A stretch of DNA of 64,000 nt from Unio delphinus. Taxonomy: Eukaryota > Mollusca > Bivalvia > Unionida > Unionidae. The notes under the pieces were generated by a model. It made no database searches. It had not been told where the DNA came from and saw nothing but the letters and a program-made list of their open reading frames with translations. The position numbers and the translations under genes were made by a program. Of the stretch, positions 1 through 12,999 are shown in pieces (position 1 is the stretch's first letter; the number at the start of each line of letters is the position of its first letter). The stretch covers positions 6,853,501-6,917,500 of the forward strand of contig JAQISU010000166.1 of assembly GCA_029339505.1 (NCBI GenBank), in the 5' to 3' direction.

Positions 1-324
1 AGCAATAATGCTTTATCACCATTACAGGTGCCATAAGACAAGCAACAATGCTTTATCATCACCATTACAGGTGCCAAAAGACAAGCAATAATGCTTTATC
101 ATCACCATGACAGGTGTCAAAAGACAAGCAATAATGCTTTATCATCACCATTACAGGTGCCATAAGACAAGTAACAATGCTTTATCATCACCATTACAGG
201 TGCCAAAAGACAAGCAACAATGCTTTATCATCACCATTACAGGTGCCAAAAGACAAGCAATAATGCTTTATCATCACCATTACAGGTGCCATAAGACAAG
301 CAATAATGCTTTATCATCACCATG
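1..324. repeat. 43-bp tandem array (about 8 copies, truncated at window edge)
   Basis: Units begin with AGCAAYAATGCTTTATCATC at about 1, 41, 84, 127, 170, 213, 256 and 299. The first unit is 3 bp short. The T/C and A/T differences between units alternate, which suggests an 86-bp dimer. The plus-strand open frame across it is a by-product of a repeat without stops in its frames. Confidence 0.95.
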
Positions 325-1000
325 CCAAGTGTGGAACCAGCTGACTGGATATGTGAGTAAAGCTGGTCCTGTTCTGCCCAAAATGGAATCTGGTTCAAAT
401 AGCAGTGCTGTGCTGGGATGAGAAGCTAAACTAGGCCAGGTTATTGCAATGGTCAGCACAGCATGCATATATGCAAACTTTTCTGGGACCAAAGCAGGGA
501 GATAACAACCATTTTTGCATAAATTTAATTATGAAAGTAAACATTATACCAAAACTAAGTAAATTAACTACAATGAATAATAGTTAATCAACGTTATATA
601 TTTTCTACTATGTTATTTTCACTTTGCTTCACACATTTAAATTTGTATATCCAAGCACTGTTGATCTTTCAAACATATTCCCTTTTTTCAACTGTGTATT
701 TTCCTTAGACTCTGTTGGCATACATTTAATCATGGTACCAAAATTATTATGTTTCTAAAGAGTTGAAGAACTGCAAACTGTTATACATGATACATTACTC
801 AAGACTGAAATATTGACAAGTAAAAGAACTTATGTATATACAATAAATGCATCAACACATCATGATTTAACTGGTTGTTAGTTTGATAACAACTTGACAG
901 ACATCTTATGATAGTCTTAAACAGTCTAGTAAATATGTTTTACCTGGAAACACCTATGCTTGGCAGAGTTTGTTATAACTGGCAATTTCATTACCTGGTA

Positions 1001-1235
1001 GGGGGCCCCCCGAATAGCTGAGTGGTCTAAAGCGCTGTCCATTACAGATCACTGGGTAGGTTTGAGTCTCATATTCGGCCAATATGGGTATGTGAAAAAG
1101 CTTGCCAGTAGCTTCTTGTGGGTCAGTGGTTCTTTCCGTGGGTTTTCCCAGGTTATTCCTCCACCATTAATACTGGCCGCCATGTATAACCTATCTTGTG
1201 CTGAAAATGGCGTTAAACCTAACAAAAACAACAAC
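1001..1235 (+). mobile_element. SINE family A (tRNA-related), plus orientation
   Basis: It starts GGGGCCCCCCGAATAGCTGA. It has an A-box-like AGCTGAGTGGTCTAAAGCGC and a B-box-like GGTTTGAGTCTCAT, a body shared with three other copies in the window, and the tail GGCGTTAAACCTAACAAAAA. The head resembles a tRNA gene with a long insert, but it does not fold as an intact tRNA. No clear target duplication was seen. Confidence 0.8.
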
Positions 1236-3190
1236 CACCATTTTTTGGCAGATGTTGTTTTAGCTCAAAATATCTATTCTTGACAGATTTTTACGATTTC
1301 CAGGAGTTTATGTCAACAAATCAGGAGATCAAAGAATGGGGTCAAAATCAAAATACCACTGGATAATACAGGAGTCTTGGCATGTATGAGTATGTGTAGT
1401 AAGTACTGTATAGAAGTTGGCAAGTAGTGGCATGCTGGGACAGCCAGAAAAAACTCTTGCAACAGTTAAATAATATTGATACTTCGTCACTACATCTCTA
1501 ACTGCAACAGCCAAATTTTTGTATGTACTGGCTGAAAGAGGGAATGGCCTATGATGGCTGCTATAGGTCTTGCAAGCAATAAGACCTATATATGCCCAGT
1601 GTGCTGCAAAAGGGAAGGCATCTCATACCAATATTTTTCCAACTTGCCAGTAGATAGCCATGCTGATTATCTGGCATACAATTCCCCACAAGTCAACATT
1701 TTCCATGTAGCTTAATGCATGATTTGTTGGCACATTTGGAATTTTGATAACAAATGGGTAGAATACATACCAGTAATGACTACATCTGTGGCATTAGGTT
1801 TGACAGTCAATGTAAGGGATGTATAGATAATATTCACGCGTAGTTGAGACATGATCTCCCCACATGAATATGATGTAGAAGGCATATGTGCTGCTGTTGG
1901 GCATGCTTGATGTCATTTTTCACCAATATGGATCATATTGACATGAAATCGGGGATAGACTGTGCATAAACGTATATGGTTACCACTTCTGCCTCTTATT
2001 AAATAATGAAAATAAAAAATTCTTATATAGTTTTAATATTTTTAAGACCAGTCATAAAAAGAAAACAAATCAACAAGTATATTGTATTTTTGGTGATTTA
2101 TGACCCTAAATCAGCTGTGCAGGCTAATATCATCTCAACAACTGTAGCATAATGAAAATATTCACCTACCAATATGCCCTTTTCCTTTCCAAATATAAGA
2201 GGATACCAAATTCTTCAATGCTCATTCAGTTAATTTTTGAATCCTCATTCAGCTATTAATATATGGTCAGTTAGTGACAGGTCAATTCTTCCTAAAACTT
2301 TTGTATGAAATGACCCTCTGAGCAAAGATCCGGAAGTAAAGCCAATGTTTGACATGTTACTTCCAATTTTCTCCATGATTTTTGATGGTTTGTACCCTTA
2401 GTAATAATACCAAGTTCTTTTTCAAGATTGTTTCATGACTTGGACTTCAAGCATTGAAAAAATACCAAGTAATTTTTTGACAAATTTTTTATGGCTTACC
2501 GGTATTCTCGGAGTTATGAATAAATACAAAGTTTTTAAAAAGTTACATACATTTACTTTATACAATCAAGGCAGACTAGTCCAAACATTTACATCCAGAA
2601 AGTGTTCATTTTGAAATGTTGCAGGAGTAAAAACATTGGGGGATTACTGAACTAGTTTTGAGACAATAGGCAACTCTTAGTGACATGTTTTTACAATATT
2701 TTCTCCATTTCTTACAACAAGATTTTTTTAACAATACTTTGCTGAGATATTCTGACAGCAACCTCTGATGCAAATGCATTGGGCACCCTGCTTGAAATAA
2801 CCTAACATGACTTATTTTATGCTAAAAGTGAGTAAAAGTAGATATAAACAAAGGTACAAAGATTCTAGGTATAAATGTGTGCTAAAATACCGGAGCTAAA
2901 CACAAAAACCCAACAATGAATGTAAAATTAATATATAATTTAGCTCCATAGCCTCCTCCCCTGAGGTCAGGTGCTATGAATTCTACTCCAAACATTTGTG
3001 CATGATCAAGCAGAAAAAATGGTTGAGACATATTCATGCTGTACATATGAATGTTATATGTGCAAACACCCATGCAGACATTGACAGAAACACAGCAGCC
3101 TAACCTCTATTTAATAAAGGCAAGCTAAAAGTCACTAAACTCAACAGCTCATGCTTTTTGTTTTCCATGCACAACCAAATGGAAAGAAAG
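1236..3190. other. no gene seen
   Basis: AT-rich sequence with no recognisable exon, repeat array or transposon end. Short open frames here have no coding signature. Confidence 0.5.
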
Positions 3191-3192
3191 TA

Positions 3193-5861
3193 CAGTGAAA
3201 CCCCGTCTTATGTATTGAGCAATACAGAGACAAGTCTGTAAACTGAGAATCAAACTGCATGTGTATCATTTTGGTTATACATGGTGGGAAGAGGGCTTCT
3301 TTGACACTAGTATTTCACCTTGTAATATAATTGAAATAAACATAGCAACAGGTGGGAAACAGCCTGAGAGACTCTTTGTAATCTAAAATAAACCTTAACA
3401 AGTTTGGAAGTAACCATTTGATTTCATGGGTAATAAGTGATCTTGAAGAGACTGTCTAAAAACAGAAGAAAGATTACTAAATTAACACTAAGGTTTTAAG
3501 CACATTTAGATACTGCAACTTTGTATTTTGGCATGTTGGATATACATCAAATTCTGCCTCAACTAAAACATGAATAGATCTGTTCCAATCAACATCCAAC
3601 TGTAATAACAGTACTTGTAACAGCCCAGTATTACAATGAAAAGTAACCAATTTACATCATTAATTGGAACCTGATGCATCTAAATTTTAAAAAAATAAAA
3701 AGGATAGAGTCAGAATTGGTATATGTTGTTGTTGCTTATGATTTGCTCTTTTACAACACAGCAACACATGTAGGTTGTTTAGTGCCAAGGCAAGGAGATT
3801 AATGGTAAAGCCTATGGGGATAACCATACGATGACATCAAAATTTTCTTGAAAGACATAGCATGGGGATATATTTATGGACATATCATGCAAAAGATGAA
3901 GGGATGCGCGGGAGGGAGGTCAAAGATAAGAGCATGTATTAATGATCAAAATTGCTCCAGACTAATATCTGACAACTTCATATTCATACACAAAACAGTT
4001 GATTCCATTTATTAAAAGACAGACACTAGGGACAGTTTCTTGAATATTAAAAAATGTATTAACTTTCGGCAACAGGTCAATTGATTATATGGTGAATGGC
4101 TAACAATACAGCCAAACCACATGTGCATGATTGCTCATAAAGCAGTAACGGGTAGTTTAATAAACTTTTTACAGTGGAATTAATATAATGATGTGAAATT
4201 ATCATTTTATTGATTTGGGTGATCAACTTATTTGAACAATGGCATTGTTTAGTGCATTGGTATATATGCCAGTTGATTGAGCAGACATTAATGGTCTACT
4301 GTTTGTCCTGAATTTAACAGCAATTTGCATGATGCATTAAAAACAAAAGCATGGTTCAATACAAATTTGATGTGCAATTATTAGTCTTTTGAAGATTTCT
4401 TCCAGAACAAATAAGCTAACAATAAAGTGGTGATGGACAACTGGCATAACTGCAATAAACATTCACAGACACTTTTAACATCATGCTTTTTAATTAGACT
4501 AATCTTTATTCATTTTTTTTTAATAACGAGTACAACATCTTACCAGATTTATCAAACTCTTACTTACTTGGCAATAAAATTTTGCATCGATTTAAAACTC
4601 ATTCAGCACAAATTCTTTTGCATAAAGGTTATTAAACTTAAGAAGCCACATCATGGCCGTGTTATATTTGATTTCATGTTATAATAGAGGTAGGCCATGG
4701 CCATGTTATATCAGATTTCATGAAAAAACTAAGCATTTTAAAATGGGGCAAGGCTATGGCTTAATCCAAGTTTTACTGACCCTTCTCACCCCATTTTCGA
4801 AATTTGGATATTTTAGCTGGAGTGTAGGATCAGAGAGATTTGCCTATCTAAAAAGTTTGATTTCACTCACACCATGTGTGTCAGCATGGGGCAGCTGCTT
4901 ACTAGCTGGCCAGGGATACCTGAATGGCCATTTATCGAGATGAAATTGGTAAGAAATGTAATTTCTCAGAAATTATGAGTATAGCATTCGTTGTATCTTT
5001 AATCTGCTAACAGTTGAGACAAATCTACAGCAATGATGCAATTTGACCTGGAACATGCCATTAGCATGACATCAGATGTCCAAAATGTCAGTAAATAAAC
5101 TAATTCTCAATATATTTATTCTGAGAACTGGAAAACTGCCAGTATTGCAGCAAGGCTTTGTGCTTCATGAATCTGGTTTTCTACAAGTTGCTGCACAATT
5201 TACAGACTTCTGGTCATTAGTTTCAGAATAAATATTTATAAATGTATGTTCTTTCATTTTTCTATACAGATTAGGTGACTTTCATTTATATTTTCCATTT
5301 GTTTTACAATAAGAAACACTGGAAATTGTTTATTGTTAATATCACATAATTATTTGACCTCCGATATCATTGACATGTAGGTTGCGAGAGATGTGTCATC
5401 ATATGATAAGAAATGCCAGTGGTGACTTACATGTCAAATTTCATCAACGCTCTAGTTTTGTCTTGTCTATCAGCAGGTTAAAGATGTAATGAATAGAAAG
5501 ATGTAATGAATATCATGCTTGCAATCTCTGAGAAAATAAATCATATTCCTATCGATTTTATGCAGATATTGATAAACGGTTGTTCAAGTTTGTTAGAAAA
5601 AATAGTCAGCAACTTCACTATGCTGATACCGAATGATGCTGGCGAATTCCACCTTTCGAAAGGGAAATAACTCTGACCCTAGACCCCAACAGAAATCTCC
5701 AAATGTTAAAAATGGATGAGGATCTGAGGAAACTGGGATTAAGCTATAGCTGTGTTATATCTGATTTCATTTTAAAATGAAGAATTTTATAATGTAGCAG
5801 GCCTTAGCCATGTTATATCTGGTTTCATGAAAAAATAAAGTGTTATAACAGGGTTTCACTG
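3193..5861. mobile_element. possible TA-flanked inverted-repeat transposon (pogo/Tc1-like ends)
   Basis: The left end is TA-CAGTGAAACCCCGTCTTAT. The right end, read on the minus strand, is TA-CAGTGAAACCCTGTTATAAC. Such CAGTGAAACC ends next to TA are usual for pogo/Tigger-type elements. The ends agree over about 16 bp and no transposase was found. They could belong to two separate elements. Near-identical ATATAACATGGCC-type motifs occur at about 4650-4720 and 5745-5830, as subterminal repeats. Confidence 0.45.
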
Positions 5862-5863
5862 TA

Positions 5864-8564
5864 GTATTACGAGTACAGAGCAGTTCATTTCAACCACAAG
5901 TCTTGCAAAGATAAACTAAATGATATAGTAAATATACCCTTTGCTGTTCAAAATATGTTGATAAAGGTGAGAAGAAAAAATATTGAGCTAAAATGAAAAT
6001 GGAATCGGCAAATTGATGCTTTGTGTGAAGTGAATTTGTAAATCTCATGAACCATTATTGATGAATCATTTAGTTTGGCAGAGCTAATGAACTACAAACA
6101 CAAAACAGTCAGGAAGTAACAAAACTGTTAGACAGATACAAATTTTTTTGGAAAGCATCATTCTGCAATATAATTAATTTTTTTTTGCTATATTAATTTG
6201 TATGAATCCACAAATGTGTCATATCAAAATGAACTGTTGAAATCTTGAACTATTCATAAAAATGTGAAAAGTAATGAACATGAGTGAACTTAACACTGTT
6301 CTTAAATCTATAAAGTTAAAATTCATTTTCAAGGCAGCCTGGACATTTAAACAAATGGTTCTATTATAAACTGAAGAAAAAACAGCACAGCTGAACAAGC
6401 CTAAATGATTTTAATTTATCTTGAAGGATGAAAAAATTAAGCACAATGTTCACCGACATCAAAGTTACTAAATAAATGTTGTGTTTACTCAAAAAAGAAT
6501 TAAGTATATATTCTAAAGTATTATCTGAGATCCTTACCAAAAGAAATTGAACAGCTTTATATCTTGAGATCTCTGCAGCCATAAAGTCTTGGCATAAATA
6601 TCTAGGAATCAAAACCAATGCATGTAAATGTAATTAACCCAATCAGTTAGACCTGGCAATTTTTTGTACATCATATCAAAAATTGTTGCAATATTTAAAT
6701 AGTACATAAAATGTGGACACCATGGACACTTTCTTAAAGCCAACACAAATTTAAAACTTCACAATGGAACATGAAAAAGTTTCATTTGTACTAAAATTTG
6801 GACAATCCTGCAGTCAACCATCAAGCCATGATTACTTTAATTATCGGATTGACAAACTGAACCTTCTATCATTTGAAAGCAACACAAATCGACCAAATCC
6901 AAAAAGTCTTGAAGTAATAGTTCCCTAAACAAAGCTAGCCAAAAGCTTGTTAAAGGTTATGATAAAAGCATAAACAACCCTTGATTATTAGAAAGTTTGT
7001 GGAATTATTTAATGAATCACTTTGATAACTGTAAAATGAATGATCATAAGCACTACATCAAACTGATATGTGACTGCAGGTTTCTTTTATAAAGAACAAG
7101 GGGAGACAAAGCAGTTAAGAACAACAATTCATATTCTCACTCAAGTGGAGTAACCTGTGTAATATAAAGTTTGAATATGTGTTATTATCCTTGTTTTCCT
7201 TTTCCAGTAACTAAAACTGATTTTATCCAGATTTTGGACAAAGTGGTCATCACTTTTTCAGCTCAAGAATTTCAAATTTTTTCTAAGAGTCTTGATTTTG
7301 GTAACATCATCATAATTGAATATAAATAATGGTATTCTACAATTCAATTCCTGGACCAAACCAAGCAATATCAATCCAGTAACATTTACGGCAAAGAGTG
7401 CCATGTTTCAAATGTTAGTATTGAGATTACTTGAAGCATTTTTGACGATTTCAGATTTTTGAGGCAAGAAATATCTATTTTGGTGATGCATTCTGTTGTG
7501 AAAACCAATCTTTTCGTTACTAAATAATATCAACAATAGAACTGATTTATGTTCATATACAATGTTTCTAGTGAGGTTTACATGTTTATGATGAACTGAA
7601 TGACATAGTTTTAGAAACAAAAAGAAAATCGAACTTCAGATATGCAACCAGAATTCTTTATTTGAAAAAAGAACACTCACAGATTAGAATGCAAGTGTTC
7701 TTTATTGCCAAGCTAGGCTATAATACAAAAATTGGTTTACCTACGTAGAAACTGTACATGGTTGTGCATTCATACACAACTGTGATAATAAATACATTAA
7801 TTTTCTATAAAATATTTACGAAAAATGAACATTTAAATTAGTCCACAAATGAACTAGGCAGAGATAAAACTAATTATTTTTCATGTCCAGATATTTGGGT
7901 CAAAGATGGCAGGTAGAAAAAATATCAGTTGAAATGAATGGCATCTGATCATCTATAAGCTAAATATACAATCTACAAAGCATTCAAATCTTGGTGTATA
8001 CAAAATGGTAGGCAGCTGGGAGGTAGATTTCTTCTGAAGATTTCAAACATAAATAAAGGTGCTTAGGAGTGCCCTGACAAAAAATAATAAAACTGCTAAC
8101 AAAATGTTTATATCAAAATTAATTCTTTTTCAATTGCAACTGATTAACAGAATAAGGATGTACTAAGGACTCGCATTTAATAACAAAACAAACTCTTTTA
8201 TGCACACCATGTATAACTTGGGTCAAAGTTGCAACCTACTGCAAACAACACAAACCTTGATCTGTCAGTGCATGATGTGCTGGAATATCTGTGTCTCTGC
8301 TGTTTGCATTGGATCTGATTTTCATGCAAGGATATAGTTTAAATTTTAACATGTCAACATGTTTTGTTTCTCACAGTTGGTTATTAACAAATGAAACAGC
8401 AGGACTAGTTTGAGATGGCTGTGAAAATGAAATTTTGAAAGTTAAGGTCAGTGATTAACAAAGTATAATGTTCAGTACACTTTTTCTAAAACATGAAGTG
8501 ACAATAAATAGAGTGCAAGGAAAAAACAGTCATTCCTCGATTCTTTTACATAATTTTTACTTAC
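5864..8564. other. no gene seen
   Basis: AT-rich intron-like sequence. The only structure noted is a short hairpin near 7662-7713, where AAGAACACT pairs with AGTGTTCTT. Confidence 0.45.
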
Positions 8565-8618
8565 GCAAATGGGGAAGGTATTTGATTTCCCCACAGTTTC
8601 AGTTGCTCCTCTGCACTC
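8565..8618 (-). CDS. candidate in-frame cassette exon of CADPS (54 nt)
   Basis: The minus strand shows TTATTTGCATCATTAG before and GC|GTAAGTAAAA after a 54-nt open block. Its length is a multiple of three. Entered with the phase left by the GNR exon, its first base G completes AGG (Arg), the rest reads SAEEQLKLWGNQIPSPF without a stop, and two bases remain, so it could be included or skipped without changing the frame. I do not recognise this peptide from CADPS. It may be a lineage-specific alternative exon or a chance splice-site pair in a large intron. Confidence 0.33.
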
Positions 8619-9319
8619 CTAATGATGCAAATAATTGAAAGAAAAAGTTTATCTTGTATAATATTTCTGATGAAAAGTTACAAGTTGCAGATTAAATTTA
8701 AAAATTAAAAAGTCTGAAGGTCACATTTCTAGGCCCGACATAGTTCTTTTATTCAGTAATTTTTTCATAGGTGTTTTTAGGCAAGTGATGGAGTTAAATC
8801 CATTTATACAGATTAAAATGTTACTTTAATTGTTTACATATATATAAAAAAAACAGATTGAGCAAACCCAAATAATAATTCCAAAAATAAATGTTTCAAG
8901 TTTTCTGAGAGCAATCCAATTAAGAATCGGAACCAGAAAACATTCCAATTAAGAATTGAAGTCTGGTTTCAAGTCAGGTAAATGAGTTTTCTATACTAAT
9001 CAACTTAACTACATCTTCTCTGTATATCAGTTTTTATGGCTAAAACAGCTTTCACTTACTCTAATCGAATGGACCTTCTGTCATATCAGCTGACCCTAAT
9101 TTATGTTTCCAAACCAGATTAAAATAGTGAAACGTAATTAGTCACAAACTAATGTATTTTCTATGTAAAATGTTAGAACAGAAGTGCATATCTATTGGAG
9201 ATGCCATATGTTAAAAGTGTCTGTATTTACACATCAAGCATACTGATACAGAAAAATCTTTTAACTCAACCACAACATTGGCTAAAATAACTGTAAATGA
9301 GTTTCATGTGGATGAATAT

Positions 9320-9479
9320 TACAGCCAATATCCCTACACACAGAGACATTTACCTTATAATGAAATGCAAGATCCCCACCGACTTACACACTGTTATTTC
9401 CCTAATAATGACATACAAGATCCACCTCCCACCACACACTGACATTTGCCAAATTAGGAAATACAAGACCAGACACGTG

Positions 9480-9511
<32 letters not shown>

Positions 9512-9650
9512 CACACACACACTCTGACATCTGGCTAATAATGAAATACAAGATCCTCCCAATCACACACAATGACATTTGCCTAATAATGAAATACAAG
9601 ATCACACACACACTTACATTTGCCTAATAATGAAACATGACACACACACA

Positions 9651-9707
<57 letters not shown>

Positions 9708-9835
9708 CTTTCTAATAGTGAAATACAAGATACACACACACTGACATCTGCCTAATAATGAAATACAACATCCCCACTTCCACACAACTGACATTTGCCT
9801 AATAATGGAATACAAGATCCTCCACACACTCACAC
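9320..9835. repeat. 47-bp minisatellite with internal (CA)n expansions
   Basis: About nine units carry ATAATGAAATACAAGATC and end CTGACATTTGCCTA, at roughly 9356, 9403, 9454, 9537, 9586, 9627, 9716, 9756 and 9802. The middle of the unit is rich in CACAC. In two units it has grown into long (CA)n tracts (about 9480-9523 and 9641-9702). The open frames on both strands here are repeat artefacts. Confidence 0.9.
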
Positions 9836-10249
9836 TTACAGATGGCCAAGAAATACGGGTTAGAACAATGCTCTTTGTTTCTTCAAATTGTTCATGGGTT
9901 TAAAAAAAAAAAAGAATCATCATATTTAAAGACAGCTCAGCAGCATTCATATAAAAATGAAAGTCCCTCAACTTGGAGTAGTTGCATTATTTTTTCAAAA
10001 TCAAAGTAATGTCTTTTAAAGATTTTTCTGATCTTTGTTGGGTTTTTTTTTTGTATAACAGTGGCCATATCGGATGGCAGATCTGAATTGTCTGTTAAAA
10101 GAAGAACATTGAGCAAATTGCTCAAATATACCTCTCCAACATTCCACCCCTACACCACGATAGAGACAAGTCAACAGTTTAAAAAAGGCACTAATTCTTT
10201 CTTAAAAAAAGGTGGAAATACAGTGATTGGTAAACATGCACATCATCTG

Positions 10250-11677
10250 GTGATACATACAAAGTCTTGATACATGCCAAGTCTTGACACATACCAAGTC
10301 TTGATACATACCAAGTCTTGATTCACCAAGTCTTGACACATACCAAGTCTTGATACATACAAAGTATTGACACATACCAAGTCTTGACACATAATAAGTC
10401 TTGATACATACAAAGTATTGACACATACCAAGTCTTGACACATACCAAGTCTTGATACATACCAAGTCTTGATACATACAAAGTCTTGACAAATACCAAG
10501 TCCTGACACATACCAAGTCTTGACATGTACCAAGTCTTGATACATACCAAGTCTTGACACGTACCAAGTCTTGATACATACCAAGTCTTGATACATACCA
10601 AGTCTTGATGCATACCAAGTCTTGACATATACCAAGTTTTGATACATACCAAGTCTTGACACATACCAAGTCTTGATACATACAAAGTCTTGACAAATAC
10701 CAAGTCTTGACACATACCAAGTCTTGATACGTACCAAGTCTTGATACATACCAAGTCTTGATGCATACCAAGTCTTGACACATACCAAGGTCTGATACAT
10801 ACCAAGTCTCGACACATACCAAGTCTTGATATATACAAAGTCTTGACAAATACCAAGTCTTGATACATACAAAGTCTTGACACATACCAAATCCTGATAC
10901 ATACCAAGTCTTGACACATACCAAGGTTTGATACATACCAAGTCTCGACACATACCAAGTCTTGATATATACAAAGTCTTGACAAATACCAAGTCTTGAT
11001 ACATACAAAGTCTTGACACATACCAAATCCTGATACATACCAAGTCTTGACACATACCAAGTTTTGATACATACCAAGTCTTGACACATACCAAGTCTTG
11101 ATACATACAAAGTCTTGACAAATACCAAGTCTTGACACATACCAAGTCTTGACACATACCAAGTCTTGATACGTACCAAGTCTTGATACATACCAAGTCT
11201 TGATGCATACCAAGTCTTGACACATACCAAGGTTTGATACATACCAAGTCTCGACACATACCAAGTCTTGATATATACAAAGTCTTGACAAATACCAAGT
11301 CTTGATACATACAAAGTCTTGACACATACCAAATCCTGATACATACCAAGTCTTGACACATACCAAGTTTTGATACATACCAAGTCTTGACACATACCAT
11401 TTCTTGATACATACCAAGTCTTGACACATACCAAGTCTTGATACATACCAAGTCTTGACAAATACCAAGTCTTGACACATACCAAATCTTGATACATACC
11501 AAGTCTTGACATATACCAAGTCTTGATACATACCAAGTCTTGACACATACCAAGTCTTGATACATACAAAGTCCTGACAAATACCAAGTCTTGACACATA
11601 CCAAGTCTTGACACATACCAAGTCTTGATACATACCAAGTCTTGACACATACCAAGTCTTGATACATACCAAGTCTC
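10250..11677. repeat. 17-bp satellite (about 84 copies) with higher-order repeats
   Basis: The unit is ACATACCAAGTCTTGAY, 17 bp, alternating GATAC and GACAC to give a 34-bp dimer. Marker variants (CCAAGG at 10785, 10921 and 11227) are separated by 136, 306 and 442 bp, all exact multiples of 17. Blocks of 8, 18 and 26 units have therefore been duplicated. The unit contains no stop in any minus frame, so all three minus frames stay open for 450-500 codons; the predicted 17-residue periodic peptide is not evidence of a gene. Confidence 0.97.
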
Positions 11678-12019
11678 AAAGAAAACAATTAGAAACTGCA
11701 ATAATAAAATTCTTTCATATCATACATCCAGCTATTAGTTAAAAAAAGCCAAAAGTTCTTAAAACCATAAAGTACAAAGATCTGTCAATAAACTGATGAC
11801 CATAATATATGCCAGTTTCACTGCAATCAAAAACAAATACAGAATAAACTGCATTCATAGGATTCAGTTCTACACTGCATTTAGCTGCTGGACAATAAGA
11901 TGTGCATTTTCAGGCATTGAACATAATATATACAGCCTTTCACAGCAACTTCAGTTGTGCTAACAGGAGCTACAGGATAGAAAGGGCGACAACTATAACA
12001 ACATCAGATCCTTGAAGGA

Positions 12020-12420
12020 CTGATGCTCTACTGTGTGAAAAGAATTTCCAGAAATTCAAGATCTCTATTAATTCATTATAACTTTCAAGTGTTGAAACCA
12101 TTTTTGAAATTCTGCAGCAATAACAAGATTTTCAAATTAGCTGCTGTGGTACAGATATTGGATGTGCTTGGCAGCAATTTCTTTCAGGACAAAGTGGTGC
12201 CATTGGAGAGAACCTTGTCATAATGATCTCCATTCTGGGAGAGTAGTGACCAAAAGGGTTTCAGACAGCCATCATCACAGCCATATTTGATATATGACAG
12301 GTTCCATTTTCATTTAGGACCAAGTCTATCGATGAAAATCCCATAATGATATAGAAATCCATCTGGAGATGTTGAATTAAGCTACATTGCAAAAGGGTGA
12401 TAACTCTAGCAAATATTACA
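12020..12420. repeat. dispersed AAGATGGC-type repeat, copy 1
   Basis: Contains AGCAATAACAAGATTTTCAA near 12115, then GGTACAGATATTGGATGTG, then CCATTTTCATTTAGGACCA near 12305 and GAAAATCCCATAATGATAT. The same word order recurs at the other copies of this family. The head AATTTCCAGAAATTCAAGAT is shared with the copies at 35330, 48750 and 52030. Confidence 0.7.
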
Positions 12421-12887
12421 GCAACAGAGCTACTCATTGATATGCACATCTTCAGGTGATGACACATAATAATTCCAAGTTTCATGGCAATATAACAAAC
12501 TGCAGGTCCTGGAGTACTTGCATTAACAGGACTGTCATTCACTGCAATAAGCTATAAGCTAACAAGGATAATAATGCAAAAAAAAGTTACAAAGTAATTT
12601 GCCAGTAAGCAAATCTTCTTGTGATTACTGTAATATTTACCACTTCAAGGTATTTCATTAAAAACTGCTGGACTCTGGGACAAGTTGCATGAATGAGATC
12701 AAAGAGATTATTCAAATGGAAGGACAAAAGGATGGACAGAAGTAGAACTATATACCTCCACAGAGGGGGGTATTGGTAGAAAAGGGGAAATAAAATATTT
12801 TAAAGGACTTCACACAATAATGCTTCTGTCCAAATTTGGTCAATTTCTGTTCAAATGTTATGGATAAGTTGATTCTAAAAGGTGTTT

Positions 12888-12992
12888 TTTTATTAACAGT
12901 TTATATTTTTAGTAACAGTTTGTAATTTTAGTAACAGTTGATATTTTTAGTAACAGTTGATAATTTTAGTAACAGTTCATAGTTTTAGTAAC
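12888..12992. repeat. 20-bp tandem repeat (TTTTAGTAACAGTT), about 6 copies
   Basis: TTTAGTAACAGTT recurs every 19-22 bp from 12888 to about 12990, with small differences between copies. Confidence 0.9.
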
Positions 12993-12999
12993 AGTTGGA

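Noticed and set aside
1..324. CRISPR-like regular repeats
   Set aside because: The units are contiguous with no unique spacers and the genome is clearly eukaryotic; this is an ordinary minisatellite.
107..421. Plus-strand 104-codon frame
   Set aside because: Generated by the 43-bp tandem array, with the frame cycling through the unit; there is no independent coding evidence.
1008..1075. tRNA-like A and B boxes, possible tRNA gene
   Set aside because: The spacing and body are shared with three other SINE copies and no full cloverleaf can be drawn.
1049..1283. Short frames on both strands near the left end
   Set aside because: They lie within SINE family A and are seen again in its other copies; not genes.
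9297..9833. Several frames on both strands with TH or CV repeats
   Set aside because: Products of the (CA)n and 47-bp repeats.
10202..11701. Three overlapping minus-strand frames of 449-499 codons encoding a periodic peptide
   Set aside because: The sequence is a 17-bp satellite whose unit lacks stops in every minus frame. All three frames are open equally, which argues against coding.
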